Assembly (NCBI RefSeq): GCF_040436405.1
Contig: NZ_AP031575.1
Location: forward strand, 872,501 to 936,500
Origin: Marinomonas sp. THO17
GTDB taxonomy: Bacteria; Pseudomonadota; Gammaproteobacteria; Pseudomonadales; Marinomonadaceae
Direction of reading: 5' to 3'
DNA length: 64,000 bases
A program made the position numbers and the translations under genes. Below the pieces are notes generated by a model. The model made no database searches. It had not been told where the DNA came from and saw only the letters and a list, made by a program, of their open reading frames with translations. Below are positions 28,352-37,554 of this stretch, one piece after another (the first letter of the stretch is position 1; each line of letters opens with the position of its first letter).

Positions 28352-29254
28352 TTATTTTGATTTTATACCGGTTTGCTTTATTAACAACTCTCTCATTAAC
28401 TGAATAAAGATCTCACGGCTTCTGCCACGGCGAAAGATCATCGAAAACGGCGCTTGATACCCAAACTCACTTGGTAATAAAGGTATTAGGCGTCCCTCTT
28501 TGACAAAACTTTGGGCATAATGCTCCGGAAGATAACCAACATACCGACCAGAAAGAATAAGGGTCAGTTGTGCTTCCATACTCTCAACCGTTGCCGTACT
28601 GTGACCAAAGCCTCTTTTTCTGAGATCAGCAGCATTCCAGTAACTGCGAGTAACGAGGCCGCAATTGGTTACTTGCTCGACTGACACATAGTTTTCATTA
28701 AATAAGGGATGAAGATGGCTGCAATACAGCCAATGCTGCTCACGATACAGCTTTTCTTCTACCACGTTATTAACGCTGGAAGGAAAGTTACCAATAGCGA
28801 AATCCAGTTGATTGTTTAAAATACCTTGCACCTGCTCATACGGACTGCGAATTTGTAGATTAAGATGAACGGCCGGAAACTTTTCACTAAATTGTCGAAT
28901 AATATTTGGCAAAGAAAGGGACTCATCCATCACAGTCGCATCCAGTACCGCAATACGAAACGTTCCTCCCATGTCGCCTTTTAATGCTTGAGCGTGTCTT
29001 TCCAGCTCTTCCATTTCATCCATGAGTTTGATCGAATGATGAAAAAACTCTTGTCCCTTTTCAGTCAGAGAAAAGCCAGAGCGGCCACGTTGACACAAGA
29101 CAAAACCTACATAAGCTTCCAATTCGCTCATATAGTTACTGATGGCTGAAGTAGTCAGATTGAGTTCTTGTTGAGCGCCAGAATAGCCCTGATGTTTTAC
29201 CACGGCGATAAAAACTTCTAGCAATCTTACATTGATTCGCTTTTCTTGCCTCAT
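28352..29254 (-). CDS. LysR-family regulator of the guanidino-compound operon
   Basis: A 300-aa LysR protein: HTH at ~8-65 (LLEVFIAVVKHQGYSGAQQELNLTTSAISNYMSELE), effector domain ~90-295. It is divergent from the ureohydrolase operon, and the 125-bp gap contains a perfect 10-bp inverted repeat (29275-29300). The likely role is control of the adjacent catabolic operon, with the substrate or a breakdown product as co-inducer (inference). Confidence 0.88.
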   Translation of the reverse strand: MRQEKRINVRLLEVFIAVVKHQGYSGAQQELNLTTSAISNYMSELEAYVGFVLCQRGRSGFSLTEKGQEFFHHSIKLMDEMEELERHAQALKGDMGGTFRIAVLDATVMDESLSLPNIIRQFSEKFPAVHLNLQIRSPYEQVQGILNNQLDFAIGNFPSSVNNVVEEKLYREQHWLYCSHLHPLFNENYVSVEQVTNCGLVTRSYWNAADLRKRGFGHSTATVESMEAQLTLILSGRYVGYLPEHYAQSFVKEGRLIPLLPSEFGYQAPFSMIFRRGRSREIFIQLMRELLIKQTGIKSK

Positions 29255-29274
29255 AGACTAAGCTCCTTTTCGGT

Positions 29275-29300
29275 ATCACTTCAGTAATTTCTGAAGTGAT
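29275..29300. promoter_or_regulatory. Perfect inverted repeat, LysR operator candidate
   Basis: ATCACTTCAG (29275-29284), six-base spacer TAATTT, CTGAAGTGAT (29291-29300). Placed 21 bp from the LysR start and 80 bp from the ureohydrolase start, in the only gap between the divergent genes. Confidence 0.65.
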
Positions 29301-29379
29301 TATTTGGCATTTACTATTTAACCGTCAAGGTCGCTTTTCTAACATGAACCTTAGTTAAAAAATCACACTGCTAAGGCCC

Positions 29380-30348
29380 ATGACTATGCATAATCCGCAG
29401 CACAAGCCCCTTTATCAACCACAGAGTGGTAACGACATGCCACGTTTTGGTGGCCGCGCAACCATGATGCGTCTGCCATTTGTGGAAGAGCTAGATGCAC
29501 TTGATGTGGCTTTTATCGGGGTTCCACTTGATGTCGGCACGTCCCAACGTGCTGGTACTCGTTATGGCCCGCGTCAAATCCGTGCCGAATCCGTGATGAT
29601 TCGACCTTATAATATGGCTACGGGAGCCGCTCCTTTTGACTCACTCTCTGTGGCAGATATCGGTGATGTGCCAATCAATACCTATAATCTGTTGAAGTCC
29701 GTCGACATCATTGAAGAATATTACAACAAGCTCAATCCATACTCTCTTATCCCACTGACATTAGGTGGTGACCATACATTGACCCTACCTATTCTGCGCG
29801 CCCTCAAAAAAAAGCATGGTCCTGTTGCCTTGATTCACGTGGATGCACACACCGACACCAACGACAATATGTTTGGTGAAAAAATAGCCCACGGCACAAC
29901 ATTCCGTCGCGCAGTAGAGGAAGGGCTGCTCGATTGCGATGCGGTATTCCAAATTGGACAGCGGGCACAAGGTTACTCCGCCGAAGACTTTAAATGGGGT
30001 GAAACGCAAGGCTTCACCCTCATTACAGCAGAACAATGCTGGCACAAATCACTTGATCCTCTTATGAGTGAAATACGCCAAAAGATCGGCGAACGCCCTG
30101 TCTATCTTTCATTTGATATCGATGGCATTGATCCTGCTTGGGCACCTGGTACAGGCACACCAGAAGTGGGCGGTTTAACCTCCATTCAGGGTCTTGAGAT
30201 CATACGAGGTTGCAAAAACTTAAACCTGATTGGCGCAGATTTGGTCGAGGTATCACCACCTTACGATGTGAGTGGTAATACTTCGCAATTAGCCGCGAAT
30301 TACCTGTATGAGATGCTGTGTGTTTTACCCGGTGTTCAGTATCGGTAA
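29380..30348 (+). CDS. Agmatinase/ureohydrolase-family enzyme (guanidinobutyrase-like)
   Basis: A 322-aa manganese ureohydrolase: GGDHT (~128), HVDAHTDTND (~150-159) and SFDIDGIDPAWAPGTGTPE (~247) supply all metal ligands. The N-terminal MPRFGGRATMMRLP and YGPRQIRAESVMIRPYN, with SPPYDVSGNTSQLAANYLYEML at the end, resemble guanidinobutyrase and guanidinopropionase more than E. coli SpeB (inference from memory of those families). It cleaves a guanidino group to urea plus amine. It leads an operon with an amino-acid ABC importer and a dioxygenase, so the substrate may be a guanidino acid. Confidence 0.85.
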   Translation: MTMHNPQHKPLYQPQSGNDMPRFGGRATMMRLPFVEELDALDVAFIGVPLDVGTSQRAGTRYGPRQIRAESVMIRPYNMATGAAPFDSLSVADIGDVPINTYNLLKSVDIIEEYYNKLNPYSLIPLTLGGDHTLTLPILRALKKKHGPVALIHVDAHTDTNDNMFGEKIAHGTTFRRAVEEGLLDCDAVFQIGQRAQGYSAEDFKWGETQGFTLITAEQCWHKSLDPLMSEIRQKIGERPVYLSFDIDGIDPAWAPGTGTPEVGGLTSIQGLEIIRGCKNLNLIGADLVEVSPPYDVSGNTSQLAANYLYEMLCVLPGVQYR

Positions 30349-30408
30349 AGAACAGCATACCTAAAAAGTAAACGACACATTACATGCACTAGCGACGGGC
30401 AGGTCAAT

Positions 30409-31260
30409 ATGCAGTTAGCATTATATCGAACACTTTGGGGGGTAACGTCCTGTCTGGACGACATCGCATCCCAATTAAAAGCAGTCGGATTTACTGGCGT
30501 CGAGGGTCGAATTCCTCTCACATCAGAAGCGATAAGCCGTTTTAAACAAGAGCTCACTCGAAATGAGCTGGATTACATTGCCATTTTATTTACCGGTGGT
30601 AATGTCATTCCCGACCAGTCGGAATCACCACAACAACATTTAGAACGAATGGCAAGACAGATCGAATCGGCCCAAACACTCGGCGCTAAGTTCATTAATG
30701 TATTGGCAGGGAATGACCGTTGGCCCATGTCACAACAGGTCGACTTCTTTGGCCAAGCTCAAGAACTCTCCGAAAAAGCAGGCATAATATGCAGTTTTGA
30801 AACGCATAGGGGCACCTCTCTCTACAGCCCCTGGCCTACCCTTGAACTCATCGACCAGCTGCCCAATCTTAATTTCACTATGGACATTAGTCATTGGGTA
30901 TTAGTGTGCGAACGCTTGCTTAACCAACCCGAAGACGATTTATCAAGCTTTCTGGACCGTGTTTACCATATTCAAGCTCGAGTTGGCTATGATCAGGGAG
31001 CACAGACTCCTCACCCAGCCGCCCCAGAATTCAAAACAGCCCTTAAATTTCATCAATCTACTTGGCAATCTATTTGGCAGCGACATCAAGCAGAAGGTCG
31101 AAACATCACCACCATGACTACCGAATTTGGCCCTGATGGTTACTTACATCATCTGCCATTTACCAATGTGCCAGTGGCAGATCTTTGGTCACTAAATGAT
31201 TGGATGGCATTAGAGGAACGCTCTCATTTTAACCGATTTATTAACACAGTCGACGGATAA
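30409..31260 (+). CDS. Sugar-phosphate isomerase/epimerase-like TIM-barrel protein
   Basis: A 283-aa AP-endonuclease-2/xylose-isomerase-like barrel. Candidate metal ligands in order: FETHRG (Glu ~126), TMDISHWV (Asp ~156), YHIQARVGYDQG (His ~186) and MTTEFGPDG (Glu ~241), the E-D-H-E set of the superfamily. The ARVGYDQGAQ loop is typical of this subgroup. Substrate unknown; in this operon it may process a hydroxy-aldehyde or hydroxypyruvate-like product. Begins 60 bp after the ureohydrolase. Confidence 0.8.
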   Translation: MQLALYRTLWGVTSCLDDIASQLKAVGFTGVEGRIPLTSEAISRFKQELTRNELDYIAILFTGGNVIPDQSESPQQHLERMARQIESAQTLGAKFINVLAGNDRWPMSQQVDFFGQAQELSEKAGIICSFETHRGTSLYSPWPTLELIDQLPNLNFTMDISHWVLVCERLLNQPEDDLSSFLDRVYHIQARVGYDQGAQTPHPAAPEFKTALKFHQSTWQSIWQRHQAEGRNITTMTTEFGPDGYLHHLPFTNVPVADLWSLNDWMALEERSHFNRFINTVDG

Positions 31261-31319
31261 CGCTTTACCAACCAATACCCATTAATTAGCGCATTTAGTA
31301 TCAGAGTTAGGATTTTATT

Positions 31320-32363
31320 ATGAGTTCATCTAACAAAACATTTACTCGTATTCCCGTTGTGAACGTAGCAGGACTGTTCAGCGAATCCCTTGAGGAAAGA
31401 AAGAAGGTCGCGGCAAAAATGGGCGAAGCCGCCAGAGACGTTGGCTTTTTGTATGTCACAGGGCACGGCATACCTGCCGATAAAATCAAAGCACTTCGAG
31501 AGGCAGCCAAACAATTCTTTGCTCAACCCATTAATAAAAAAATGGACTACTACATAGGAACGTCCAAAACCCACAAAGGTTTTGTACCTGAGGGTGAAGA
31601 AATCTATGGCACAGGCAAACCCGACAAGAAAGAGGCCTTTGATATTGGCTTTCCTGCACCTGAAGACCACCCTTTTGTTATAAACAAAACTCCTCTGATT
31701 GGTGCAAATGACTGGCCAAGGCTGGAAAATTTCAAAGAACCTGCATTAGATTACTATGAAACTGTTTTCGCACTGGGACGAAAACTCTTCTCTGGTTTTG
31801 CTTTGGCATTGGATCTTGAAGAAGATTACTTCGAGTCAATGGTGACTTGTCCGCCCGCCAAACTGCGCTTAATTCACTATCCTTTTGATGCTGAAGCCGA
31901 AGACAGACCGGGTATCGGTGCGCACACAGATTACGAGTGCTTCACCATGCTACTATCCGATCAACCCGGTCTAGAAGTCATGAATGATGATGGTATCTGG
32001 ATAGATGCCCCACCGCTCAAAAACGGAGCAGAAGAAGCCTTAGTCATCAATATTGGGGATATGCTCGAAGTGCTTACAGCTGGGCGTTTTGTCGCCACAT
32101 CACATCGGGTTCGCAAAGTATCTCAAGAGCGCTATTCCTTTCCTTTATTTTTCGCCTGTGATTACCACACGCTGATTCGTCCGTTGCCCCAATTCGATAA
32201 TGGTAATACCGAATATAAAGAACTAAGCATAGGCGATCACATGTACAGCCAAGCTTTACAAACCTATCGATACTTACGAGAAAAAGTTGCCAAAGGTGAG
32301 CTCTCCATGCCGGAGCGAGCGACTGACGTTGCTACCTTTGGATACATGAAAAACCACTCTTAA
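31320..32363 (+). CDS. Fe(II)/2-oxoglutarate-dependent oxygenase, isopenicillin N synthase-like
   Basis: A 347-aa 2OG oxygenase. DIOX_N domain at the N-terminus ([10 protein letters not shown]...[12 protein letters not shown]). Iron ligands: [12 protein letters not shown] (His and Asp ~200/202) and ATSHRVR (His ~260); 2OG-binding RYS motif directly after ([10 protein letters not shown]). Family members hydroxylate or oxidatively demethylate small molecules. Relatives include the ethylene-forming enzyme and homoarginine hydroxylase-type proteins that act on guanidino amino acids, which fits the ureohydrolase in this operon, but the substrate is not shown. Confidence 0.87.
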   Translation: MSSSNKTFTRIPVVNVAGLFSESLEERKKVAAKMGEAARDVGFLYVTGHGIPADKIKALREAAKQFFAQPINKKMDYYIGTSKTHKGFVPEGEEIYGTGKPDKKEAFDIGFPAPEDHPFVINKTPLIGANDWPRLENFKEPALDYYETVFALGRKLFSGFALALDLEEDYFESMVTCPPAKLRLIHYPFDAEAEDRPGIGAHTDYECFTMLLSDQPGLEVMNDDGIWIDAPPLKNGAEEALVINIGDMLEVLTAGRFVATSHRVRKVSQERYSFPLFFACDYHTLIRPLPQFDNGNTEYKELSIGDHMYSQALQTYRYLREKVAKGELSMPERATDVATFGYMKNHS

Positions 32364-32431
32364 CCCGAAAAACAATAATAACTAGATCACAAAAGAGAAG
32401 CGCTATAAATAAACTACTGAGGAACGACAAA

Positions 32432-33229
32432 ATGAAACCAATCACATCGAAAATCGTAACTGGATTAACCCTATTAGCAACAGGTATCTTTAGCCAAATG
32501 GCAGTGGCTGGAACACTGACAGACGGAAAACTCGTCATTGGCATGGAAATCACCTATCCTCCATTTGAATCTTACGATGGTGACAAGGTAGTAGGGTTTG
32601 ACCCAGAGCTTACAGCTCTCTTAGCCGCCAAAATGGGGGTGGAGGAAAGCTTCAGTGACAACAAGTTCACTGGTCTGATTCTAGGATTAGGTGCCAACAA
32701 ATTTGATGCTGTCATTTCCGGTATGTACATCAAAGACGAACGTCTAAAACAGGCAGACGCTATACCCTATGCTCGAACTGGCGCCGCCATCATGGTCGCG
32801 AAAAACAGCACAGTCTCTCCGGCAACAGACAAAGACTTATGCGGTCTGAAAGTCGGGCTGCAAACAGGCACCTCTTGGGTAAAAGAGTTAGGTGAATTAT
32901 CCACCTCTTATTGTCTCCCAAATGGCAAAGAAGCCATCAAAATTCAAGAATTTCCATCTGCTCCAGAAGCCACACAAGCCATGTTATCAGGCAACATTCA
33001 AGCACAAGTTGAAATTGCCGGCGCAGCACAGATGTTTGTTGAACGTACTAAGGGTCGAGTAAAAATCAGTTCGACTGATTTGGTTTACCCAAACACATTG
33101 GGCATCTATGTAAAAAAAGGCAATACCGAACTGAAAAAAGCCTTTGAAAAAGCCATGGCAGAAATCAAAGCAGATGGTTCCTACTATGAGCTCATTCGTA
33201 AATACGAACTAACGCCGGTCAGCAAATAA
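32432..33229 (+). CDS. Periplasmic amino-acid-type substrate-binding protein (family 3)
   Basis: A 265-aa protein with a Sec signal peptide (~1-26, ending MAVAG). The mature part begins LTDGKLVIGMEITYPPFES, the family-3 hallmark, with FDPELTALLA and GLILGLGANKFDAVISGMYI as in polar amino-acid binding proteins; two Cys (CGLKVG, SYCLP) likely form a disulfide. It delivers substrate to the fused permease-ATPase encoded next. Confidence 0.9.
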   Translation: MKPITSKIVTGLTLLATGIFSQMAVAGTLTDGKLVIGMEITYPPFESYDGDKVVGFDPELTALLAAKMGVEESFSDNKFTGLILGLGANKFDAVISGMYIKDERLKQADAIPYARTGAAIMVAKNSTVSPATDKDLCGLKVGLQTGTSWVKELGELSTSYCLPNGKEAIKIQEFPSAPEATQAMLSGNIQAQVEIAGAAQMFVERTKGRVKISSTDLVYPNTLGIYVKKGNTELKKAFEKAMAEIKADGSYYELIRKYELTPVSK

Positions 33230-33279
33230 TAACCTTTGCTTAATATGGAGCTACAAACTCCAAGCAATGACTAAGGTAT

Positions 33280-33316
33280 AAAGAGTGGTAGCGTCATGGA
33301 CGCGCTCCTACTCTTT
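33280..33316 (+). terminator. Intercistronic hairpin after the binding-protein gene
   Basis: AAAGAGT (33280-33286) pairs with ACTCTTT (33310-33316), with further imperfect pairing inside (GTAGCG / CGCTCC region). In the 167-bp gap between binding protein and transporter genes. Such hairpins often hold the binding-protein mRNA at higher level than the transporter part. Confidence 0.55.
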
Positions 33317-33396
33317 CTGATCTCACGCAACATGTGCACATTGATTTCATCTAACGAAGAAGAACGCCTATTCTTGAGATAGGTATCGGAGCTCAA

Positions 33397-34944
33397 ATGA
33401 ATTTAGATTGGGAATATTTTTTCTCACTGTTTACCATGGCCTCTTTTTACAGAGCCTGCGTCACGGTTGTCGTTATCAGCACACTTTCTTGGATACTAGG
33501 ACTTGGCTTGGGGTTTGTTATTGCTTGTGCCAAAATGTCCACCGCACGCTGGTTAAATCTTCCTGCGGGTGTGTTTATTTGGTTTTTTCGTAGCGTCCCC
33601 CTGTTAGTCGTCCTTGTTTTTGTCTATAACTTACCACAACTCTTTCCTGCTACTGGGCCTTATCTTGGTGTGCCATTTATTGCCGGCTTGGTTAGTTTAG
33701 TCGTTACAGAAGCAGCCTATATGGCGGAGATCCATCGCACGGGTTTGCTGTCTGTTGCCCAAGGACAAAGAGAAGCAGGACACGCGCTGAATATTGGTTT
33801 TATTGGCGTTCAGAGACTGATTGTCATTCCTCAAGCCATTCGAATTTCCATGCCAGCCTTGATCAACGAATACGTCACTGTAATCAAGCTTAGCTCTCTT
33901 GTTTCAGCGATTTCATTACCAGAATTACTACAAACAGGTCAGCGCCTTTATTCACAAAACTTTCTCGTCATGGAAACCTTACTCGCAGTGGCGGTTTATT
34001 ACGTTGCGATTGTGACCATCTTTGGTTCAGTTTTACAGTGGATTGAAAAAAAACTCGATGTGCCATCACGTAAACCTGAAACCCTCTCGGACGAACAATG
34101 CGTCGCGCTAAGAAAAGCCGCGACCGCCATACCCTCAAGAGAGACCCCAGATTCAAAAGGCCAGCCACCCGCCTTGCAACTTAAGCAAATTCGCAAACAG
34201 TTTGGTGATCATGAAGTCCTTAAAAAGATTGATATGGACATCAAAATTGGCGAAGTTATTAGTATTATCGGCCCTTCCGGCTCAGGTAAAACCACCCTCA
34301 TTCGAACCATCAACTTGCTCGAAACACTCAACGGCGGTGAAGTGATTTTATTTGGAGAGGATTTCATCAAAGGCGGTCAAAAACCAAATCAGAGAAACCT
34401 TCGCAAAGGTTTGCAGCGTATTGGTATGGTTTTCCAAAGCTTTAATCTCTTTCCACACAAAACGGCGCTGGAAAACATCATGCTAGCCCCCCGCTATCAT
34501 GGCAAACCGAGTGATGCAGAGGTAAATCGTAAACAAGCCCTGTATCTACTGGATCGAGTCGGGTTACTTGCCCATGCAGACAAATACCCTCATCAACTCT
34601 CGGGTGGACAACAACAACGTGTGGCCATTGCGCGAACCCTCGCCCTGTCTCCCGACATTATCCTGTTTGATGAGCCAACATCGGCACTCGACCCTGAAAT
34701 GGTTGGCGAAGTGCTGAAGGTCATCCAAGATCTCGCCAAAGAAGGCATGACATTAATTATCGTGACACATGAGATGGACTTTGCTTTATCGGTATCCGAT
34801 CGCGTCATCATGATGGAACATGGCATCATTCAGGCAGACGCAAGTCCACAAGACATTATGCAGGCCGATGACAACCACCCTGCTTTGCTTAGAGCAAAAC
34901 AGTTTATGGGAATAGAGGCACAACCAAGCGAATACACAGCATAG
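33397..34944 (+). CDS. ABC transporter permease-ATPase fusion (polar amino-acid type)
   Basis: A 515-aa fusion. Residues ~1-230: permease with ~5 TM helices and the EAA loop EAAYMAEIHRTGLLSVAQGQ (~107-126). Residues ~230-265: charged linker. Residues ~266-515: ATPase with Walker [10 protein letters not shown] (~291), Q-loop VFQSFNLFP, signature LSGGQQQRV, Walker B ILFDEPTSALD and the switch His in IVTHEMD. Normally these are separate HisM/HisQ and HisP-type subunits. A homodimer of this protein would give both permeases and both ATPases, consistent with no second permease gene here. Confidence 0.9.
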   Translation: MNLDWEYFFSLFTMASFYRACVTVVVISTLSWILGLGLGFVIACAKMSTARWLNLPAGVFIWFFRSVPLLVVLVFVYNLPQLFPATGPYLGVPFIAGLVSLVVTEAAYMAEIHRTGLLSVAQGQREAGHALNIGFIGVQRLIVIPQAIRISMPALINEYVTVIKLSSLVSAISLPELLQTGQRLYSQNFLVMETLLAVAVYYVAIVTIFGSVLQWIEKKLDVPSRKPETLSDEQCVALRKAATAIPSRETPDSKGQPPALQLKQIRKQFGDHEVLKKIDMDIKIGEVISIIGPSGSGKTTLIRTINLLETLNGGEVILFGEDFIKGGQKPNQRNLRKGLQRIGMVFQSFNLFPHKTALENIMLAPRYHGKPSDAEVNRKQALYLLDRVGLLAHADKYPHQLSGGQQQRVAIARTLALSPDIILFDEPTSALDPEMVGEVLKVIQDLAKEGMTLIIVTHEMDFALSVSDRVIMMEHGIIQADASPQDIMQADDNHPALLRAKQFMGIEAQPSEYTA

Positions 34945-34957
34945 GGAATAAAGGTCC

Positions 34958-35695
34958 ATGCAACAAACCGAACTAGAATTACGCCAAGACTTAGCAGCCG
35001 CTTATCGGCTAGCGGCCATGCTAGGCTGGGAAGACACCTTATACACACATTTTTCAGTTCGCCTGCCTGATACCATAGCAGGTGAGCCGAGATTTTTAAT
35101 CAACCCATTTGGCTTGATGTTCGATGAGATTTGCGCAAGTGACCTCATTGTTGTGGACCTCAATGGTCAAGTAATAGAAGGCAATGCAGATTACAACCCT
35201 GCTGGCTTCACCATTCACAGTGCAGTGCACATGGCACGCGACGATGCCCATTGCGTGATCCATACCCATACCTTGGCAGGCATGGCGGTGGCAGCTTGCA
35301 AGAGCGGACTGCTCAATCTCAATCAAATCAGCGCCGAATTTCATCAGCGTTTGGGGTATCACGCCTATGAAGGTGTCGCCTTTAATCTAGACGAACGTCA
35401 ACGTATCCAAACCTCACTAGGGGACAATATTGCGTTAGTGCTAAAGAATCATGGCCTATTAAGTGTTGGGGCGACAGTGGCTGATGCTTTCCAAGTGATG
35501 TTCTACCTGAATAAAGCCTGTGAAATTCAGCTTGCAGTAGGACAAGTTGCCAGCCTCTCCGCCATTGACACCATTCCTGATTCCCTTGCTGATTACGTAT
35601 CAGGGCAATTTAAAAAGGTAGAACATGAACGCCATATTGTATGGCAGGCCTGGAAGCGTAAACTGGATCGAATCGATCAATCTTACAAAGACTAA
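34958..35695 (+). CDS. Class II aldolase/adducin-family protein
   Basis: A 245-aa protein. Zinc ligands visible as VIHTHTLAG (His ~106/108) and LKNHGLLSVG (His ~166). N-terminal GWEDTLYTHFSVRLP and FGLMFDEICASDLIVVD are typical of the aldolase/adducin fold. The catalytic Glu of fuculose-type aldolases (SSEW-like) is not evident at the equivalent place (NPAGFTIHSAVH), so a retro-aldol reaction is likely but not assured; some members are decarboxylases. 13 bp after the transporter, clearly the same operon. Confidence 0.82.
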   Translation: MQQTELELRQDLAAAYRLAAMLGWEDTLYTHFSVRLPDTIAGEPRFLINPFGLMFDEICASDLIVVDLNGQVIEGNADYNPAGFTIHSAVHMARDDAHCVIHTHTLAGMAVAACKSGLLNLNQISAEFHQRLGYHAYEGVAFNLDERQRIQTSLGDNIALVLKNHGLLSVGATVADAFQVMFYLNKACEIQLAVGQVASLSAIDTIPDSLADYVSGQFKKVEHERHIVWQAWKRKLDRIDQSYKD

Positions 35696-35715
35696 GCAAT
35701 CGATAGGGAATCGAA

Positions 35716-36627
35716 ATGCCCCTTTATGTTCTCCTAGCGTCCAATGATGACGAGTTCAATAATGAGTTGCTGGCTCAATCTCAGCAATATCCATGGATAG
35801 AATGGGTGCTGCCAGAGAGCCCACATGCCGTAAAGGCCCACATGGCAGCCTGCTGGTACCCTCAAGCCGATTTACTGGACAGGTTTCCTAATATCAAATG
35901 TCTGCACTCATTAGCGGCGGGGGTCGATCATTTAGGAGAAACATTGCTGAACTCCACTCGCTCAATCTGCAGAATTGTAGATGAAGAGCAAAAAGCGGGA
36001 ATGCTGGAATATGTGCTTTGGGCAGTACTTTATTTTCAAAGAGATTTTGACAAGGCGATGCGACACCAAAACCAGCAAGATTGGCAACGCTATGTTCAGC
36101 GCCCAGCGCAGCAAACCTATGTCAGTATCATGGGGATGGGAGAAATAGGCAGCTTTGTCGCTAAAGGGCTTGCGCAACAAGGATATCAAGTCGCTGGTTG
36201 GTCAAATTCTAGAAAAAGCGTAACCAATGTCACCAGCTATGTGGGCAAAAGTGAACTTTCTTTGATGCTTAAAAAAACCGATATCCTCATCAACCTCTTA
36301 CCTTTAAACGACAAGACATCTGGCATCATTAATCAGACTTTACTGTCTGAACTCAACAAGGACGCCGCCCTAGTAAACTGTGGCCGCGGCGGACATGTGA
36401 ATTATGACGACCTCATTACTGCACTGCAAACACAATGCTTACGTGGCGCCATTTTGGATGTCTTTGATGAAGAGCCCCTATCAAAAGAAAGCCCCTTTTG
36501 GCGCATTCCCAACCTATTGATCACACCACACATGGCGTCCGCCTCTTCCATCGCCACACTGGTAAAACAAGTATCAGAAAATGCCATGCGTTGGCAAAGC
36601 GGAGATCCCCTCATAAACAGGCTCTAA
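35716..36627 (+). CDS. D-2-hydroxyacid dehydrogenase, glyoxylate/hydroxypyruvate reductase A-like
   Basis: A 303-aa NAD(P)-dependent dehydrogenase: nucleotide fold MGMGEIGSFVAKGLAQQGYQVAGWS (~137-161), catalytic Arg in VNCGRGGHVNYDDL (~223), Glu in LDVFDEEPL (~250) and His in LITPHMAS (~272). Closest family by look is GhrA, which reduces glyoxylate or hydroxypyruvate. Last gene of the plus operon, convergent with xdhC. In context it could remove a glyoxylate- or hydroxypyruvate-like product of the aldolase step. Confidence 0.85.
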   Translation: MPLYVLLASNDDEFNNELLAQSQQYPWIEWVLPESPHAVKAHMAACWYPQADLLDRFPNIKCLHSLAAGVDHLGETLLNSTRSICRIVDEEQKAGMLEYVLWAVLYFQRDFDKAMRHQNQQDWQRYVQRPAQQTYVSIMGMGEIGSFVAKGLAQQGYQVAGWSNSRKSVTNVTSYVGKSELSLMLKKTDILINLLPLNDKTSGIINQTLLSELNKDAALVNCGRGGHVNYDDLITALQTQCLRGAILDVFDEEPLSKESPFWRIPNLLITPHMASASSIATLVKQVSENAMRWQSGDPLINRL

Positions 36628-36690
36628 AGAGACAATATCCTGTTAACTCAAGGCTTTCATTTAACCGATTACCTTCATTTACCAATTTCT

Positions 36691-37554
36691 TTAATGGGAC
36701 TCACTCAACACCTTGTTAATGTCTTGCCAAGTCAAACCAGTGGCTTTTTTCTGCTCCCTTTGCAGGTCACCTTGGGTCAATTGAATAATCTGTCCGGCAA
36801 TGGAAATGGCAATTTCAAAGGGCTTTTTCCCGGCCACTTCGGGTATACCCACTGGGCTGTGAACAGAATCAATCTCCGCTTTACTAAATGACGCACTGGC
36901 CAAGCGCTTTTTAAAGCGCATGGCTTTGGTCTGTGAACCAATCAAACCGATAAAGCGACAATCTTTTCGATCCAACAGGGCTTCCACCAGCTGATAATCC
37001 AACGCATGATCATGGGTCATGACCAAGGCGATTTCATTGGCGGTCATGACCTCTACATGCTCCAGCATGGAATCGTATACCAAGGGCGTCACATTGCTCG
37101 GCAAATCACTTGTTTTCTTGTCTTGAACAAGGCTGGTACGACTGTCTACCCAACGGATTTTAGCCTGCATTTCCCCCAATACATTCACCAAGGTGGTCGC
37201 TACGTGGCCCATGCCGAAAATGGTGATTTTCGCTGCGGGTTCTGGAAAATATTCCAACAAAACACTCACCGCCCCGCCACAGCACTGGTTGGTTTTGGCG
37301 GCAAGCGGAAAGTTTTCCAATATATGCGATGGCCCCTCGTTCGCCTCCAGCATGGCACGGGCTTTTTGACAGACAGCGTATTCCAACTGTCCCCCACCTA
37401 TGGTGTCAAAACTGTGTTCTGCGGTAATCACCATCTTGCTTGCTGATTCTCGCGGTGACGAACCTTTGGTGCCGATCACAGTGGCCATCACCCAAGCTTG
37501 CCCTGACTTTTCCACTTCCACCAGAGCTTGAATCCAATTAAGAGAAGACATCAT
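36691..37554 (-). CDS. xdhC: Xanthine dehydrogenase accessory protein XdhC
   Basis: A 287-aa XdhC/CoxI family chaperone: GTKGSSPRESASKM, the CCGGAVSVLLE Cys pair (~92), and a Rossmann segment IFGMGHVATTLVNVLGEM (~115). It binds molybdenum cofactor, oversees its sulfuration and delivers it to XdhB. Last gene of xdhABC. The start (ATGATG at 37554) is covered by an upstream 27-codon ORF derived from a copy of its own 5' end. Confidence 0.92.
   Translation of the reverse strand: MMSSLNWIQALVEVEKSGQAWVMATVIGTKGSSPRESASKMVITAEHSFDTIGGGQLEYAVCQKARAMLEANEGPSHILENFPLAAKTNQCCGGAVSVLLEYFPEPAAKITIFGMGHVATTLVNVLGEMQAKIRWVDSRTSLVQDKKTSDLPSNVTPLVYDSMLEHVEVMTANEIALVMTHDHALDYQLVEALLDRKDCRFIGLIGSQTKAMRFKKRLASASFSKAEIDSVHSPVGIPEVAGKKPFEIAISIAGQIIQLTQGDLQREQKKATGLTWQDINKVLSESH

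Noticed and set aside
37006..37446. 146-residue reading frame opposite xdhC
   Set aside because: Fully covered by the well-supported XdhC gene; His/Gly-rich product typical of antisense frames.
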